Shown: positions 45,425-54,592, numbered from the stretch's first letter. The stretch: 64,000 nt of DNA from an uncultured Dorea sp. (GCA_900550865.1 URTM01000012.1:1-64000), one strand, 5' to 3'. The notes: generated by a model not told the origin, from the sequence alone. Numbers and translations are program-made.

Positions 45425-46663
45425 TCACCGGCCGCTTTTTACGGACGCAGAGCGATTAATATACATATTGATCATCAGTAATCCAATCATCTGGAATCCA
45501 TTCTGCAACCCCAGAAATGCCGGATTAAATGCCGGTCTGACCACAAACCATCCCAGCCCGATCAGAGTAAATAACTTAATAACCCAGAAGTTTTGTCCTG
45601 CGTATTCCCAGATCTTTCTTATATATATCAGGAGGACTCCTCCGACAAAAACTACAAATCCAACAATTCCCATCTGATAAACAAATGACAGATATTCTAT
45701 TTCATACGAAAACGGTATAGATCCACTTCTGGTATAATCACTGATGTAACTTCCAAACCCATGTCCGAATACCGGGGATTCCTTTACTCCATTCAGCAAT
45801 GCTCTCATCTGTATCTGTCTGACATCATCCGATTCTGCGGCAAATGAAGAAAAGAAACGGAATTCGATCATTTTCACTACAGGTTTCAGCCAGAATACTG
45901 ATGAAATAGCCAGCAGTGCCACCCCAGCGTATCTTACCTTCTTAGGAATTTTATTCCAGTAATACAATACTGCCACCAGTGCAAAACAACAAAATTCAAC
46001 CAGAAGTACTCTCGAAAATACGATCAGTGTATAAATCCCACTCAATACAAACAGTACACTTCTGATGCTCTTCTTATATTTCTCCATCATCCAGTAAAAC
46101 GGCATCAGCGTCACAACTATAATATCCGATGAAGTCTGTACCCGGATCAGCAATATTCTGCCCAGGTGCATCGTCATTGTCGATGCTTCCGTTCCAAATA
46201 TATCCAGATAAAATTGTATCACAGCTTCATATTCTATCAGTTTACATACAAAGACTGTTTCTATGATCATTTTACCCAGGATCTTCAAAAGCATCATATA
46301 AAGCATACATTCTACGATCTTTTCCGGTTCCACCAGTTCATATCTGACCAGAAAATACAATTCCACAAATACAATTACAGAGATATAAAACAATCCTGTG
46401 AATTTTATGCTCCATTCGTTTCCACGCATGGCACTGGCTGCACATGCAAAAAATCCCAGAACAAATAAAACCAGCTCCAGCTTTGCATGTTGTATAATCT
46501 CCAGGCTTTTCTTTTTTGCGATCAGGCATATTCCCCCCAGAAGAATCAACAGGCATACCAATATCTTCTGAATTGGTATGCCCATCATTACTCCTGTTGG
46601 AAGTGCATAACTCATGATGCACAGATAAATCACAACTTTCAGTAATTTTGATATTTTATTCAT
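45425..46663 (-). CDS. O-antigen ligase/polymerase-like membrane protein
   Basis: A 412-residue protein with 10-12 hydrophobic helices. The stretch GHGFGSYISDYTRSG followed by EYLSFVYQMGIVGFVVF resembles the periplasmic-loop motif of the O-antigen ligase/Wzy family (PF04932). Its likely role is polymerisation or ligation of the lipid-linked glycan outside the membrane. It starts 8 bp after rfbC and is the last gene of the rfb operon. It is a second such protein besides the one at 40302-41609, pointing to two glycans or a division of labour. Confidence 0.75.
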   Translation of the reverse strand: MNKISKLLKVVIYLCIMSYALPTGVMMGIPIQKILVCLLILLGGICLIAKKKSLEIIQHAKLELVLFVLGFFACAASAMRGNEWSIKFTGLFYISVIVFVELYFLVRYELVEPEKIVECMLYMMLLKILGKMIIETVFVCKLIEYEAVIQFYLDIFGTEASTMTMHLGRILLIRVQTSSDIIVVTLMPFYWMMEKYKKSIRSVLFVLSGIYTLIVFSRVLLVEFCCFALVAVLYYWNKIPKKVRYAGVALLAISSVFWLKPVVKMIEFRFFSSFAAESDDVRQIQMRALLNGVKESPVFGHGFGSYISDYTRSGSIPFSYEIEYLSFVYQMGIVGFVVFVGGVLLIYIRKIWEYAGQNFWVIKLFTLIGLGWFVVRPAFNPAFLGLQNGFQMIGLLMINMYINRSASVKSGR

Positions 46664-46671
46664 AATTTATC

Positions 46672-47280
46672 CTAAAAATGGAACGTATCTTTTAATCCAA
46701 CCCACAGCTGATCCTTATCACTTAAGTTCAGTGCCGTGCCGTCTTCCAGTGCATAACCTTCTCCGGATGCTGTTCCTTTATACTCTCCTGTCAGTGTCGG
46801 CCACTCAATACCGATCTCAGGATCGTTCCATGCAAGACCACCTTCATCTCCCGGATGATAGAAGTCTGTACACTTGTAGCAGAACTCAGCAAGATCACTT
46901 AATACCAGGAATCCGTGTGCGAATCCTTCCGGAATATAGAACTGTTTCTTATTTTCTTCTGTCAGTTCTACACCAAACCATTTTCCATATGTCTCACTGT
47001 CACTTCTTAAGTCTACTGCCACGTCAAATACAGAACCTTTTACGACACGTACCAGTTTTCCCTGTGGAAATTCTTTCTGGAAATGTAATCCCCTTAAAAC
47101 TCCCTTTGTAGAACTTGACTGGTTGTCCTGAACGAACTGCATTGTAAGTCCTGCTTCTTCCATATCTTTCTGGTTATATGTCTCCATAAAATATCCTCTT
47201 GCGTCACCATGTACTGTTGGTTCAATTACACAGAGTCCCTGGATACCGCCTGCGTTTTTTTCTACTTTAATCTGTCCCAT
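46672..47280 (-). CDS. rfbC: dTDP-4-dehydrorhamnose 3,5-epimerase
   Basis: A 202-residue cupin-fold enzyme, third step of dTDP-L-rhamnose synthesis. Motifs DARGYFMETYN, QDNQSSSTKGVLRGLHFQ, GSVFDVAVDLR and IPEGFAHGFLVLSD are present with the catalytic His and Tyr regions. Length is slightly above the usual 180-185 residues. It is separated from rfbD by 91 bp containing a hairpin (47322-47352), so its level may be tuned separately. Confidence 0.96.
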   Translation of the reverse strand: MGQIKVEKNAGGIQGLCVIEPTVHGDARGYFMETYNQKDMEEAGLTMQFVQDNQSSSTKGVLRGLHFQKEFPQGKLVRVVKGSVFDVAVDLRSDSETYGKWFGVELTEENKKQFYIPEGFAHGFLVLSDLAEFCYKCTDFYHPGDEGGLAWNDPEIGIEWPTLTGEYKGTASGEGYALEDGTALNLSDKDQLWVGLKDTFHF

Positions 47281-47321
47281 TATTGCGTCTCCTTATTGAT
47301 TTAAATGATTTATACGTGAGT

Positions 47322-47352
47322 TAATCCCAGCCACATCATGTGGCTGAGATTA
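47322..47352 (-). other. Hairpin between rfbD and rfbC
   Basis: TAATCcCAGCCACAT (47322-47336) pairs with ATGTGGCTGaGATTA (47338-47352). No T-tract follows on the minus strand, so it is more likely an RNA-processing or stability element than a terminator. Confidence 0.5.
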
Positions 47353-47371
47353 TTCTTCACATATATAAAAT

Positions 47372-48313
47372 TTAGAATTCGATTTCTTTCAGATATCTTC
47401 CAAGTGCATCCTGCCATGTCGGAAGTGGAGTAAATCCATTTTCCACAAGTTTACTCTTGTCCAGTCTGCTGTTGAAAGGTCTTGCTGCTTTGGATACACC
47501 GTACTCTTCTGTTGTTACCGGCAGAACCGTCACCTTATCTTCGCTGTATTCTTCGTGTCCAAGCTCTGCTGCCTGACGGAAGATCTCCTTTGTAAAATCA
47601 TACCAGCTGATATATCCGCCTTCGTTTGTTGCATGATAGTAACCATATTTGTCTGTCTCGATCATGTCAACAAGAAGTCTTGCAAGGTCAAATGTATAAG
47701 TCGGTGTTCCGATCTGGTCATTTACAACCTTCAATGTATCGTGTGTCTTTGCTACATTGAGCATTGTCTTGATAAAGTTCTTACCGTTCTTTCCGAATAC
47801 CCACGCGATACGTACGATGAAGTACTTATCCAGAGTCTCTGATACAGCAAGCTCTCCGGCAAGTTTTGTCTCGCCATATACATTCAGTGGTTTGTAATCC
47901 TTGCAGTCAGGTTCCCAGGCTTTCTCTCCCTGTCCGTCAAATACATAGTCTGTACTGATGTATACCATCTTACAGTCTAACTTTTTACACACATCTGCAA
48001 TGTTCTTTGTTCCCGTTGCATTGACCGCTTTTACGATGTCTTTCTTATCTTCGTCTTCTGCAAGGTCCACGGCTGTCCATGCAGCACAGTGTACCACTAC
48101 ATCCGGTTTTGCATCTGTCAGAACCTTCTCTACAGAAGATGCATCTGTGATATCCATCGACACATACGGCATTGTTGTTACCGCTGTACCATCCTGGATC
48201 CCGCTGTATGTTTCTTTGATGTCAGAACCGATTCCCTCATAACCACGGGATGCCAGTTCATTCATCACATCATGACCAAGCTGTCCGCCAACACCTGTCA
48301 CTAATACCTTCAT
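47372..48313 (-). CDS. rfbD: dTDP-4-dehydrorhamnose reductase
   Basis: A 313-residue short-chain dehydrogenase-type enzyme, the last step giving dTDP-L-rhamnose. The NADPH-binding motif is VTGVGGQLGHDV, catalytic YxxxK is YGETK, and VRIAWVFGKNGKNF and RPFNSRLDKSKL are family signatures. Slightly longer than E. coli RfbD because of a loop near 35-45. It begins 2 bp after the rfbB stop. Confidence 0.96.
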   Translation of the reverse strand: MKVLVTGVGGQLGHDVMNELASRGYEGIGSDIKETYSGIQDGTAVTTMPYVSMDITDASSVEKVLTDAKPDVVVHCAAWTAVDLAEDEDKKDIVKAVNATGTKNIADVCKKLDCKMVYISTDYVFDGQGEKAWEPDCKDYKPLNVYGETKLAGELAVSETLDKYFIVRIAWVFGKNGKNFIKTMLNVAKTHDTLKVVNDQIGTPTYTFDLARLLVDMIETDKYGYYHATNEGGYISWYDFTKEIFRQAAELGHEEYSEDKVTVLPVTTEEYGVSKAARPFNSRLDKSKLVENGFTPLPTWQDALGRYLKEIEF

Positions 48314-48315
48314 TC

Positions 48316-49344
48316 TTAAATCTCCTCTCGGTGAGCATACATTTTTTCATAATAGTTCTGGTATTCTCCGGAAATGATTGTTTCCCACCATTCCTTATTT
48401 TCAAGATACCATTTGATTGTCTTCTTAATACCATCTTCGAATTTGGTCTCTGGAAGCCATCCAAGTTCGTTGTGGATCTTTGTAGGATCGATCGCGTAAC
48501 GCATATCGTGTCCTTTACGGTCTGCAACGTGAGTGATCAGGCTTTCCGGTTTTCCAAGTTCTTTACAGATGATCTTAACGATCTCGATGTTTGTCTTTTC
48601 GTTGTGTCCACCTACGTTGTACACTTCTCCGACTCTTCCGTTGTGGATGATCAGATCGATTGCTTTACAGTGATCTTCTACATATAACCAGTCACGTACA
48701 TTTAATCCTTCTCCATATACCGGAAGTGGCTTATCATTCAGTGCATTGGCGATCATCAGAGGGATCAGCTTCTCTGGGAAGTGATATGGTCCGTAGTTGT
48801 TAGAGCATCTGCTGATAGATACCGGCAGTCCGTATGTTCTGTGATAAGCAAGAACTAACAGGTCTGCTGCTGCCTTAGATGAGCTGTATGGGCTGCTTGT
48901 GTGGATTGGTGTCTCTTCTGTGAAGAACAGGTCTGGTCTGTCAAGCGGCAGATCTCCGTATACTTCATCTGTAGATACCTGATGGTAACGTTTGATACCG
49001 TATTTTCTGCATGCATCCATCAGTACTGCTGTACCTTTGATATTTGTATCCAGGAATACTTCCGGGTTCTCGATAGAACGGTCTACATGACTTTCTGCTG
49101 CGAAGTTTACAACCATGTCCGGTTTCTCTTCTTCGAATAATTTATAAACTGCTTCACGGTCTGTAATGCTTTCTTTTACAAAACGGAAATTCGGATTGTC
49201 CATTACAGGCTCCAGTGTAGATAAGTTACCTGCATATGTCAGGCAGTCCAGACAAACGATACGATAGTCCGGGTATTTGTTTAACATGTGAAATACAAAG
49301 TTACTTCCGATAAATCCGGCTCCTCCGGTTACGATAATTGTCAT
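48316..49344 (-). CDS. rfbB: dTDP-glucose 4,6-dehydratase
   Basis: A 342-residue SDR enzyme, second step of dTDP-rhamnose synthesis. NAD-binding GGAGFIGSNFV, the VNFAAESHVDRSI motif, catalytic STDEVYGDL and YSSSK, and SNNYGPYHFPEKLIPLMI are all intact. It is 54 bp after rfbA. Standard length. Confidence 0.97.
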   Translation of the reverse strand: MTIIVTGGAGFIGSNFVFHMLNKYPDYRIVCLDCLTYAGNLSTLEPVMDNPNFRFVKESITDREAVYKLFEEEKPDMVVNFAAESHVDRSIENPEVFLDTNIKGTAVLMDACRKYGIKRYHQVSTDEVYGDLPLDRPDLFFTEETPIHTSSPYSSSKAAADLLVLAYHRTYGLPVSISRCSNNYGPYHFPEKLIPLMIANALNDKPLPVYGEGLNVRDWLYVEDHCKAIDLIIHNGRVGEVYNVGGHNEKTNIEIVKIICKELGKPESLITHVADRKGHDMRYAIDPTKIHNELGWLPETKFEDGIKKTIKWYLENKEWWETIISGEYQNYYEKMYAHREEI

Positions 49345-49398
49345 TTTTTTAATTTCCTCTTTTCTTATTTTTTATTATAATTGCAAATCCGTTTACTC

Positions 49399-50295
49399 TT
49401 AGTACAGGTTTTCTCTGTATTTTCCATCCAGGACGTCTTTTAAGTACTGTCCGTACTGGTTTTTCTTCAGGACTTCATATACTTCCATGATCTCATCCTT
49501 GCTGATCCATCCGTTCAGGTATGCGATCTCTTCCAGGCATGCGATCTTACGATGCTGATGTGTCTCAACAGTTTTAACGAAGTTCGTTGCATCCACAAGG
49601 CTTTCGTGTGTACCTGTATCCAGCCATGTGAATCCCTGTCCGAGAAGTTCTACATTCAGGTTGCCCTTCTCAAGATATACACGGTTCAAATCTGTGATCT
49701 CCAGCTCTCCACGTGCACTTGGTTTTAATTCTTTTGCATATTTTACAACGTTGTTGTCATAGAAATACAGTCCGGTTACACAGTAATTACTCTTTGGCTG
49801 TGCCGGTTTTTCTTCGATGGAAATAGCTTTCCCTTCGTGATCAAATTCTACGATACCGAAACGTTCCGGATCATCTACATAATATCCAAATACAGTAGCT
49901 CCCTTTCCGGTCTCTGCATTCTCAACAGCAGCTTTCAGACGTTTGTTCAATCCGTGACCTGCAAAAATGTTATCTCCGAGAACCATTGCTACTGTATCAT
50001 CACCAATGAATTCTTCTCCGATGATAAATGCCTGAGCAAGTCCGTCCGGGCTTGGCTGTACTGCATATGACAGGTTTACACCAAACTGATGTCCATCTCC
50101 CAACAGTTCTTGGAATCTTGGTGTATCCTGTGGTGTTGAGATGATCAGGATATCACGGATACCTGCGTTCATCAGCACTGACATTGGATAATAGATCATC
50201 GGCTTGTCATAGATTGGCAGTAACTGCTTTGATGTTACCATTGTTAATGGATACAGACGTGTGCCTGAACCACCTGCTAAAATAATTCCTTTCAT
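49399..50295 (-). CDS. rfbA: Glucose-1-phosphate thymidylyltransferase
   Basis: A 298-residue nucleotidyltransferase, first step of dTDP-rhamnose synthesis. The signature [43 protein letters not shown] and [13 protein letters not shown] are intact. The start at 50295 (MKGIILAGG) is chosen for GAGGAGG 8 nt upstream. The frame is open 22 codons further to 50361, but that ATG lies only about 10 nt after the predicted transcription start and has no ribosome-binding site. It leads rfbABDC plus an O-antigen ligase-like gene, under the MerR-type promoter at 50378-50408. Confidence 0.96.
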   Translation of the reverse strand: MKGIILAGGSGTRLYPLTMVTSKQLLPIYDKPMIYYPMSVLMNAGIRDILIISTPQDTPRFQELLGDGHQFGVNLSYAVQPSPDGLAQAFIIGEEFIGDDTVAMVLGDNIFAGHGLNKRLKAAVENAETGKGATVFGYYVDDPERFGIVEFDHEGKAISIEEKPAQPKSNYCVTGLYFYDNNVVKYAKELKPSARGELEITDLNRVYLEKGNLNVELLGQGFTWLDTGTHESLVDATNFVKTVETHQHRKIACLEEIAYLNGWISKDEIMEVYEVLKKNQYGQYLKDVLDGKYRENLY

Positions 50296-50377
50296 TTCAG
50301 GAACCTCCTCGTTTTGTATTAATAGGTTATCAAGTTCTTCACTTTCTATTCTAGTCTCCATGTTCCGTGTTAATTAG

Positions 50378-50408
50378 ATTATAAAAGGTGACCTTAGGTC
50401 ACCTTCAA
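50378..50408 (-). promoter_or_regulatory. MerR-type promoter/operator of the rfb operon
   Basis: Minus strand: -35 TTGAAG (50408-50403), a 19-nt spacer and perfect -10 TATAAT (50383-50378). The spacer is covered by a perfect dyad AAGGTGACCT-T-AGGTCACCTT (50385-50405). An overlong 19-bp spacer with a centred dyad is the hallmark of promoters activated by MerR-family regulators, which twist the DNA to realign the boxes. A MerR-family gene lies 1.8 kb upstream. The same dyad could alternatively act as a hairpin ending the gene at 50502, though its T-tract is weak. Confidence 0.65.
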
Positions 50409-50501
50409 GTACTTTTTTATTTTTTTGTAACTTTCCTGTAATATTTAAGAAGTTCTTAAGAATTACGACTCATCGCTGATCATAACTTTAATTTTCCGGA
50501 A

Positions 50502-52079
50502 TCAAACAACTGCTTCAATCAACAACTTCTCTCCTAACACCACTTCTTTTACACCAATCTTCTTATTCTTATTAAAATTAAAGCTCAGCATATATCCCTT
50601 ATCCACATGATAATACTCCAGATAATCCGAAAGTTGCTTTTCTCCTCTTTCATTGTAGGCATTCCCATGCCATATCTTCATCTCAATGATATACTGCTGT
50701 CCCAAATAATCAATGATCATATCCGTCTGTTCATCATTCCTTGTTCTTGCCTCAATATAATAATTCCCTGTTCCATTAATGATCGGTTTCAAAAAAAGCA
50801 TAAAATATCTCCGGCCATCCGCTTCCAGGAATTTTTCATCTCTATCACCGTAAATATCATCAAAATATTCTACAAACTTTTCAAGAATACGCCACATATC
50901 CAACGCACCATCATGTATAAACTGATTTTTTAATCTTGCCCCTTCTCTATATACATCCTTTTCCTGTTCATCTGTTGACATAAGAAACATATTGTAAAGA
51001 CGTGTTTCAAAAATGCGGTTTGCAATATAGACATTTCCATTTCGAACTTTTATAAATCCAAACATTTCAGCCATATCTATTCCACTGTCATCCGGATTAT
51101 AACCTATATTTTCACCTCTGAACAGCAATCTGTAAATCAGATTTTTCACTCCCGGATATTCATTCAATTTTCCGATTAAAGATTCAAATAATGGATTTTT
51201 ATCATTCAACAACATTTTTACAGCAGTCAGTACATCCTGTTTACACCATGCTGTCTTGATTTCACCTTTGATATCTTCATCTATCATTTTACATAAACAT
51301 GACACAAGATACGGATATCCTGATGTATAAGAATAAATCATTTCTGCAATCTCCACTACATCCATTCCTGTCTGATAATCCTGTTCATATTCATTCAGCA
51401 TTCCCGATATATCATCTACTGAAAAATTCATATCTATCTTAAATTTCGCCGCTATATTCCATGGACTGTTCGTCTTATGATTTTCTTCCGGCCTGATCTT
51501 ACTTTTTACATTTCTCACGTCGTATACTCCTGCAAGTATCACTGACCGAAATGTAGGCATCTGCATCCTACGCAGATAATATGCACGCAGTTGAGCCAAA
51601 AAATCAACAAACACCTGATTATTTGTAGCTGTATCAACTTCATCAATAATCAATACCAGCGGTTTTTCTGAAATTCTGCACCACTGCAACAACGTACGAA
51701 ACAGCACTGATAAGGTTACATTCCTCTCTTTTCCATCCGCCAAATGTAACAAAGTACTTCTGATATCTTCCGGTATATCGTATTCTGATATCAATATCTC
51801 GTTTGAAAACGCAGCAACAAATTTTTCTTCATTCTCAAAATCTCCATAACTGATTGTCTGAAAATCAAGACTGATCACCTTATAATCACTTTTCAAATAT
51901 TCTGCCAAAGCAGCCAGCAATGTTGTCTTTCCATACTGTCTTGCCCTGTTAATTGTAAAGTACTCTCCGGCATCTACCATTTTTTTAATCTCTGATAGAC
52001 GTTCCGATAAATCTATCATATAGTGTATTTGCGGATTACAACTCCCATTTACATTAAAAAACTTTTTCAACTCTGCCAC
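50502..52079 (-). CDS. AAA-ATPase-like protein with PD-(D/E)XK nuclease-like C-terminus
   Basis: A 525-residue protein of the AAA-ATPase-like/DUF1703 architecture. A degenerate Walker A RARQYGKT lies at 45-52 (no GxxGxGK), with Walker B LVLIIDEVDTA near 142-151. The C-terminal domain has IIDYLGQQYIIEMKIW (Asp453/457, Glu466-x-Lys468), a PD-(D/E)XK-type core. These families are frequent in gut Firmicutes and Bacteroidetes and often lie in variable regions; function is unknown. The start is GTG at 52079, or TTG at 52070 with AGGTGG 5 nt upstream. It has its own promoter (52125-52153) and interrupts the polysaccharide genes. Confidence 0.8.
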   Translation of the reverse strand: MAELKKFFNVNGSCNPQIHYMIDLSERLSEIKKMVDAGEYFTINRARQYGKTTLLAALAEYLKSDYKVISLDFQTISYGDFENEEKFVAAFSNEILISEYDIPEDIRSTLLHLADGKERNVTLSVLFRTLLQWCRISEKPLVLIIDEVDTATNNQVFVDFLAQLRAYYLRRMQMPTFRSVILAGVYDVRNVKSKIRPEENHKTNSPWNIAAKFKIDMNFSVDDISGMLNEYEQDYQTGMDVVEIAEMIYSYTSGYPYLVSCLCKMIDEDIKGEIKTAWCKQDVLTAVKMLLNDKNPLFESLIGKLNEYPGVKNLIYRLLFRGENIGYNPDDSGIDMAEMFGFIKVRNGNVYIANRIFETRLYNMFLMSTDEQEKDVYREGARLKNQFIHDGALDMWRILEKFVEYFDDIYGDRDEKFLEADGRRYFMLFLKPIINGTGNYYIEARTRNDEQTDMIIDYLGQQYIIEMKIWHGNAYNERGEKQLSDYLEYYHVDKGYMLSFNFNKNKKIGVKEVVLGEKLLIEAVV

Positions 52080-52124
52080 CTGCCGATCTTCACCAACACT
52101 CTACACTTTTTTATACTTACTTTT

Positions 52125-52153
52125 ATTATGCATGATATTTCTATTATTCTCAA
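52125..52153 (-). promoter_or_regulatory. Promoter of the AAA-ATPase-like gene
   Basis: Minus strand: TTGAGA (52153-52148), a 17-nt spacer and CATAAT (52130-52125). The -35 overlaps the stop codon of the MerR-methyltransferase gene. Confidence 0.5.
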
Positions 52154-53334
52154 CTATTATATCCAACAAAAATCCCGGCATCTTTCGTAATGTGGAACCC
52201 GCCTTCCGTCTTCTTACGCACATAAGACTGGAACTCCTTGTAATGATCCAGAATATACTGTCCCTGATTCCCATGGCACGACAAAATATAAGAAATCAAT
52301 GGCTCAGGTTCTGGCACGATAAGCGAATCCTCATACCGCCTCCACTCTATCTTTTCAAAATCCTTCTTAAGAATTTCTTCTCCGTTCTCTTTTCCAAAAC
52401 GCTCGTACAGATTCTTTGCTGCCAGTACGATCCGGTCATCGAACTTCTGTACCAGTTCACTCACTTCTCTCATATGATCATTGCCATATGTACTGCAGAC
52501 AAATCTTCCTCCCGGCTTCAATACACGTTTTACTTCCTTGCAGACTTTCGGAATATCCTCGCAATAAAACAACACATGATTGGCAATTACAAGATCAAAT
52601 GAATCCTTATCATATGGGATTCTTCCCGCATCAAATACACGAAACCTGAACCTGCTGTCGTCTGCACCGATCGTACGCCTTGCATCTCTTAACATTCCAT
52701 CCGATATATCTGATACTACGATCTCCGTCTGTTCCGGAATCTTATCCCTGTCCACGTTCCAGAGTGTACCATCTCCACATCCCAGCTCCAGAACCTTCAT
52801 TCCCGACTTTAATTCCAGTTGTTCGAAAATCCATGGAAACCATCCTTTCGTATTCTGTGAATACAGGCTATGTAGATTAATTCTTGCGGAAATGTTTGAC
52901 GCATCCTGATACTGGTTCTTCATACTTTTCTCCATGCCGGTCAGATGAATCAGATTCAACATCTGGCTCCAGTCGATGGAATGTTCTTTCTGTATCAGAT
53001 CCGACGTATCCTGAATTGCCTGCTCCACCAGCTGCATCTGTTCGATGCGGTCACGGACTAATTTCAACTGAATGTTAAGAGAGTTGAGCATGAAGTGATA
53101 GTCTGCATCATCGATCGTCATATCCCGGATGTCATCCAGAGAAAAACCCAGATACTTTAAAAGTAATATCTGCTGTAGTCTGGCGAAGTCTTCATCTGTG
53201 TAGAATCTTGCACCTGCTTCTGTGACGTAAGATGGTTTTAATATATTCTGTTTGTCATAATAGCGAATTGTCCGCAGGGTCACGTGGGCCATGCGGGCAA
53301 ATTCACCGGATGAATAGTAGCCTGGTTTTTTCAA
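52150..53334 (-). CDS. MerR-family regulator fused to a SAM-dependent methyltransferase
   Basis: A 394-residue fusion. The N-terminal MerR winged helix (about 5-75) has SSGEFARMAHVTLRTIRYYDKQNILKP and the wing FYTDEDFARLQQI. A helical linker (about 78-120) is typical of MerR dimerisation. The C-terminal domain (about 150-394) is a class I methyltransferase with motif I VLELGCGDG (181-189), acidic VSDIS and post-motif LKPGGRFVCS. MerR domains usually bind effectors through the C-terminal part, so methyl transfer or SAM/substrate binding may set DNA binding (inference). It is the last gene of the glycan operon, 13 bp after a glycosyltransferase, and is the obvious candidate to act at the rfbA promoter. 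Confidence 0.85.
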   Translation of the reverse strand: MKKPGYYSSGEFARMAHVTLRTIRYYDKQNILKPSYVTEAGARFYTDEDFARLQQILLLKYLGFSLDDIRDMTIDDADYHFMLNSLNIQLKLVRDRIEQMQLVEQAIQDTSDLIQKEHSIDWSQMLNLIHLTGMEKSMKNQYQDASNISARINLHSLYSQNTKGWFPWIFEQLELKSGMKVLELGCGDGTLWNVDRDKIPEQTEIVVSDISDGMLRDARRTIGADDSRFRFRVFDAGRIPYDKDSFDLVIANHVLFYCEDIPKVCKEVKRVLKPGGRFVCSTYGNDHMREVSELVQKFDDRIVLAAKNLYERFGKENGEEILKKDFEKIEWRRYEDSLIVPEPEPLISYILSCHGNQGQYILDHYKEFQSYVRKKTEGGFHITKDAGIFVGYNS

Positions 53335-53347
53335 CTTACTTTCCTTC

Positions 53348-54565
53348 CTACTTCTTTACAATTGTTCCAATTTTTCTTAACGGTTTTGTCAGCTTCCATG
53401 AAGTTGAATTTTCATAATCTTCTATGATCGCTTCCAACTCTTTTATTTTATTATCTCTGTCTGCTATGTCTTTTTCTAATACAAGTTTTTGTCTCTGAAT
53501 ACTTTCTTCTTTTTGTTGTACTAAGCCACGCAAATCCTCAATCGTTGCATCTTTTGCTTCTATTTCCCCCGGAATTCCAAAATTTCTCACTCTTAACTCT
53601 TTATAAAATTCAGGTAATGAAAAGCCTGATTTTTTCTGCAGAATCTCCAATATTTCCGGCTGTTCCAAAAGTTTTTCATATCGCATCAATCCCAGAAAAT
53701 TAACATCCTTTCCTGTACACCTTAACATAAACTCAGCTTTTTCACATTCTATCTCTTCTGCCGTATCTGCCGTTTTATTAACAAATTCATTTCCAAAAAA
53801 CTTTTTAAACTCTTCATCCGACATATAATCAAACATTTTGCTCTTTACCATTGTCTGTAAATTAAATGTCGCATAAATTTTTCCTAGTGAGAAACCACTT
53901 ATTTTTCCTGCGGCTTCTTCCCATCTATATCTCACGAGTCTTTCATCCATTACATAAATCGGGAATTTTATAATCAGCCGCATCCATAATTCATAATCTT
54001 CTGCTCCTACAAATGCAAGGTTATAGTGACCGCCGACACATTCCAATGCTGCTTTTCTGATTACAGCAGATGCATTGCAGAGACAATTTCCGTTTTTCAA
54101 AAAGTATTTTACCCATTCTTCCTGTGAACGATTTTTTACTTTATCAAATAATTCAAAAACGTCACTAAATTTCGTATTTGCTTCTATCGAATCTTCATCA
54201 ATGATATTTACTTTTGAAAAACACACTCCATATTCTGTATGTTCTTCCATAAATAAAACTTGTTTTTCGAGTTTTTCCGCTTCCCATACATCATCACTGT
54301 CAATCTTTGCAATGTATTCCCCTATTGCCATATCAATACCAAGATTTGAAGCATATGCAACATGGTTGTTCTTTTTACAAAATATGGTTTTTATTCTCGA
54401 ATCTTTATAGCTATTGATAATTTCCTGTGACCGATCCGTTGACGCATCATCAATAATAATCAATTCCCAGTTTGTATAAGTCTGATTTATTACACTCTCT
54501 ATAGCTTCTGCAATATATTTTTCTTCATTATAATTTGCCAGGATTATACTCACTTTTGGTGTCAT
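53348..54565 (-). CDS. Glycosyltransferase family 2 with C-terminal coiled coil
   Basis: A 405-residue protein. The GT-A domain (about 1-230) shows VSIILANYNEEKYIAEAIESV, IIIDDASTDRSQEI, the metal site KIDSDDVW and GAEDYELWMRL. The C-terminal part ends in a long heptad-rich helix (about 335-390) followed by STSWKLTKPLRKIG, a motif typical of glycosyltransferases of large surface glycans. It lies 27 bp after a DUF2142-type gene. Sugar specificity is unknown. Confidence 0.88.
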   Translation of the reverse strand: MTPKVSIILANYNEEKYIAEAIESVINQTYTNWELIIIDDASTDRSQEIINSYKDSRIKTIFCKKNNHVAYASNLGIDMAIGEYIAKIDSDDVWEAEKLEKQVLFMEEHTEYGVCFSKVNIIDEDSIEANTKFSDVFELFDKVKNRSQEEWVKYFLKNGNCLCNASAVIRKAALECVGGHYNLAFVGAEDYELWMRLIIKFPIYVMDERLVRYRWEEAAGKISGFSLGKIYATFNLQTMVKSKMFDYMSDEEFKKFFGNEFVNKTADTAEEIECEKAEFMLRCTGKDVNFLGLMRYEKLLEQPEILEILQKKSGFSLPEFYKELRVRNFGIPGEIEAKDATIEDLRGLVQQKEESIQRQKLVLEKDIADRDNKIKELEAIIEDYENSTSWKLTKPLRKIGTIVKK

Positions 54566-54592
54566 TTTTTCTCCCCCTCTCGGTCATACTTT

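Noticed and set aside
50296..50361. 22-codon N-terminal extension of rfbA
   Set aside because: The upstream ATG has no ribosome-binding site and lies about 10 nt from the predicted transcription start, while the ATG at 50295 has GAGGAGG at good spacing and gives the standard RfbA N-terminus.
50385..50405. The AAGGTGACCT dyad read as a Rho-independent terminator for the gene at 50502
   Set aside because: A 9-bp stem with a 3-nt loop is possible, but the following T-tract (TTTTATAAT) is short. The exact fit of promoter boxes around the dyad makes the operator reading better. It is kept as an alternative.
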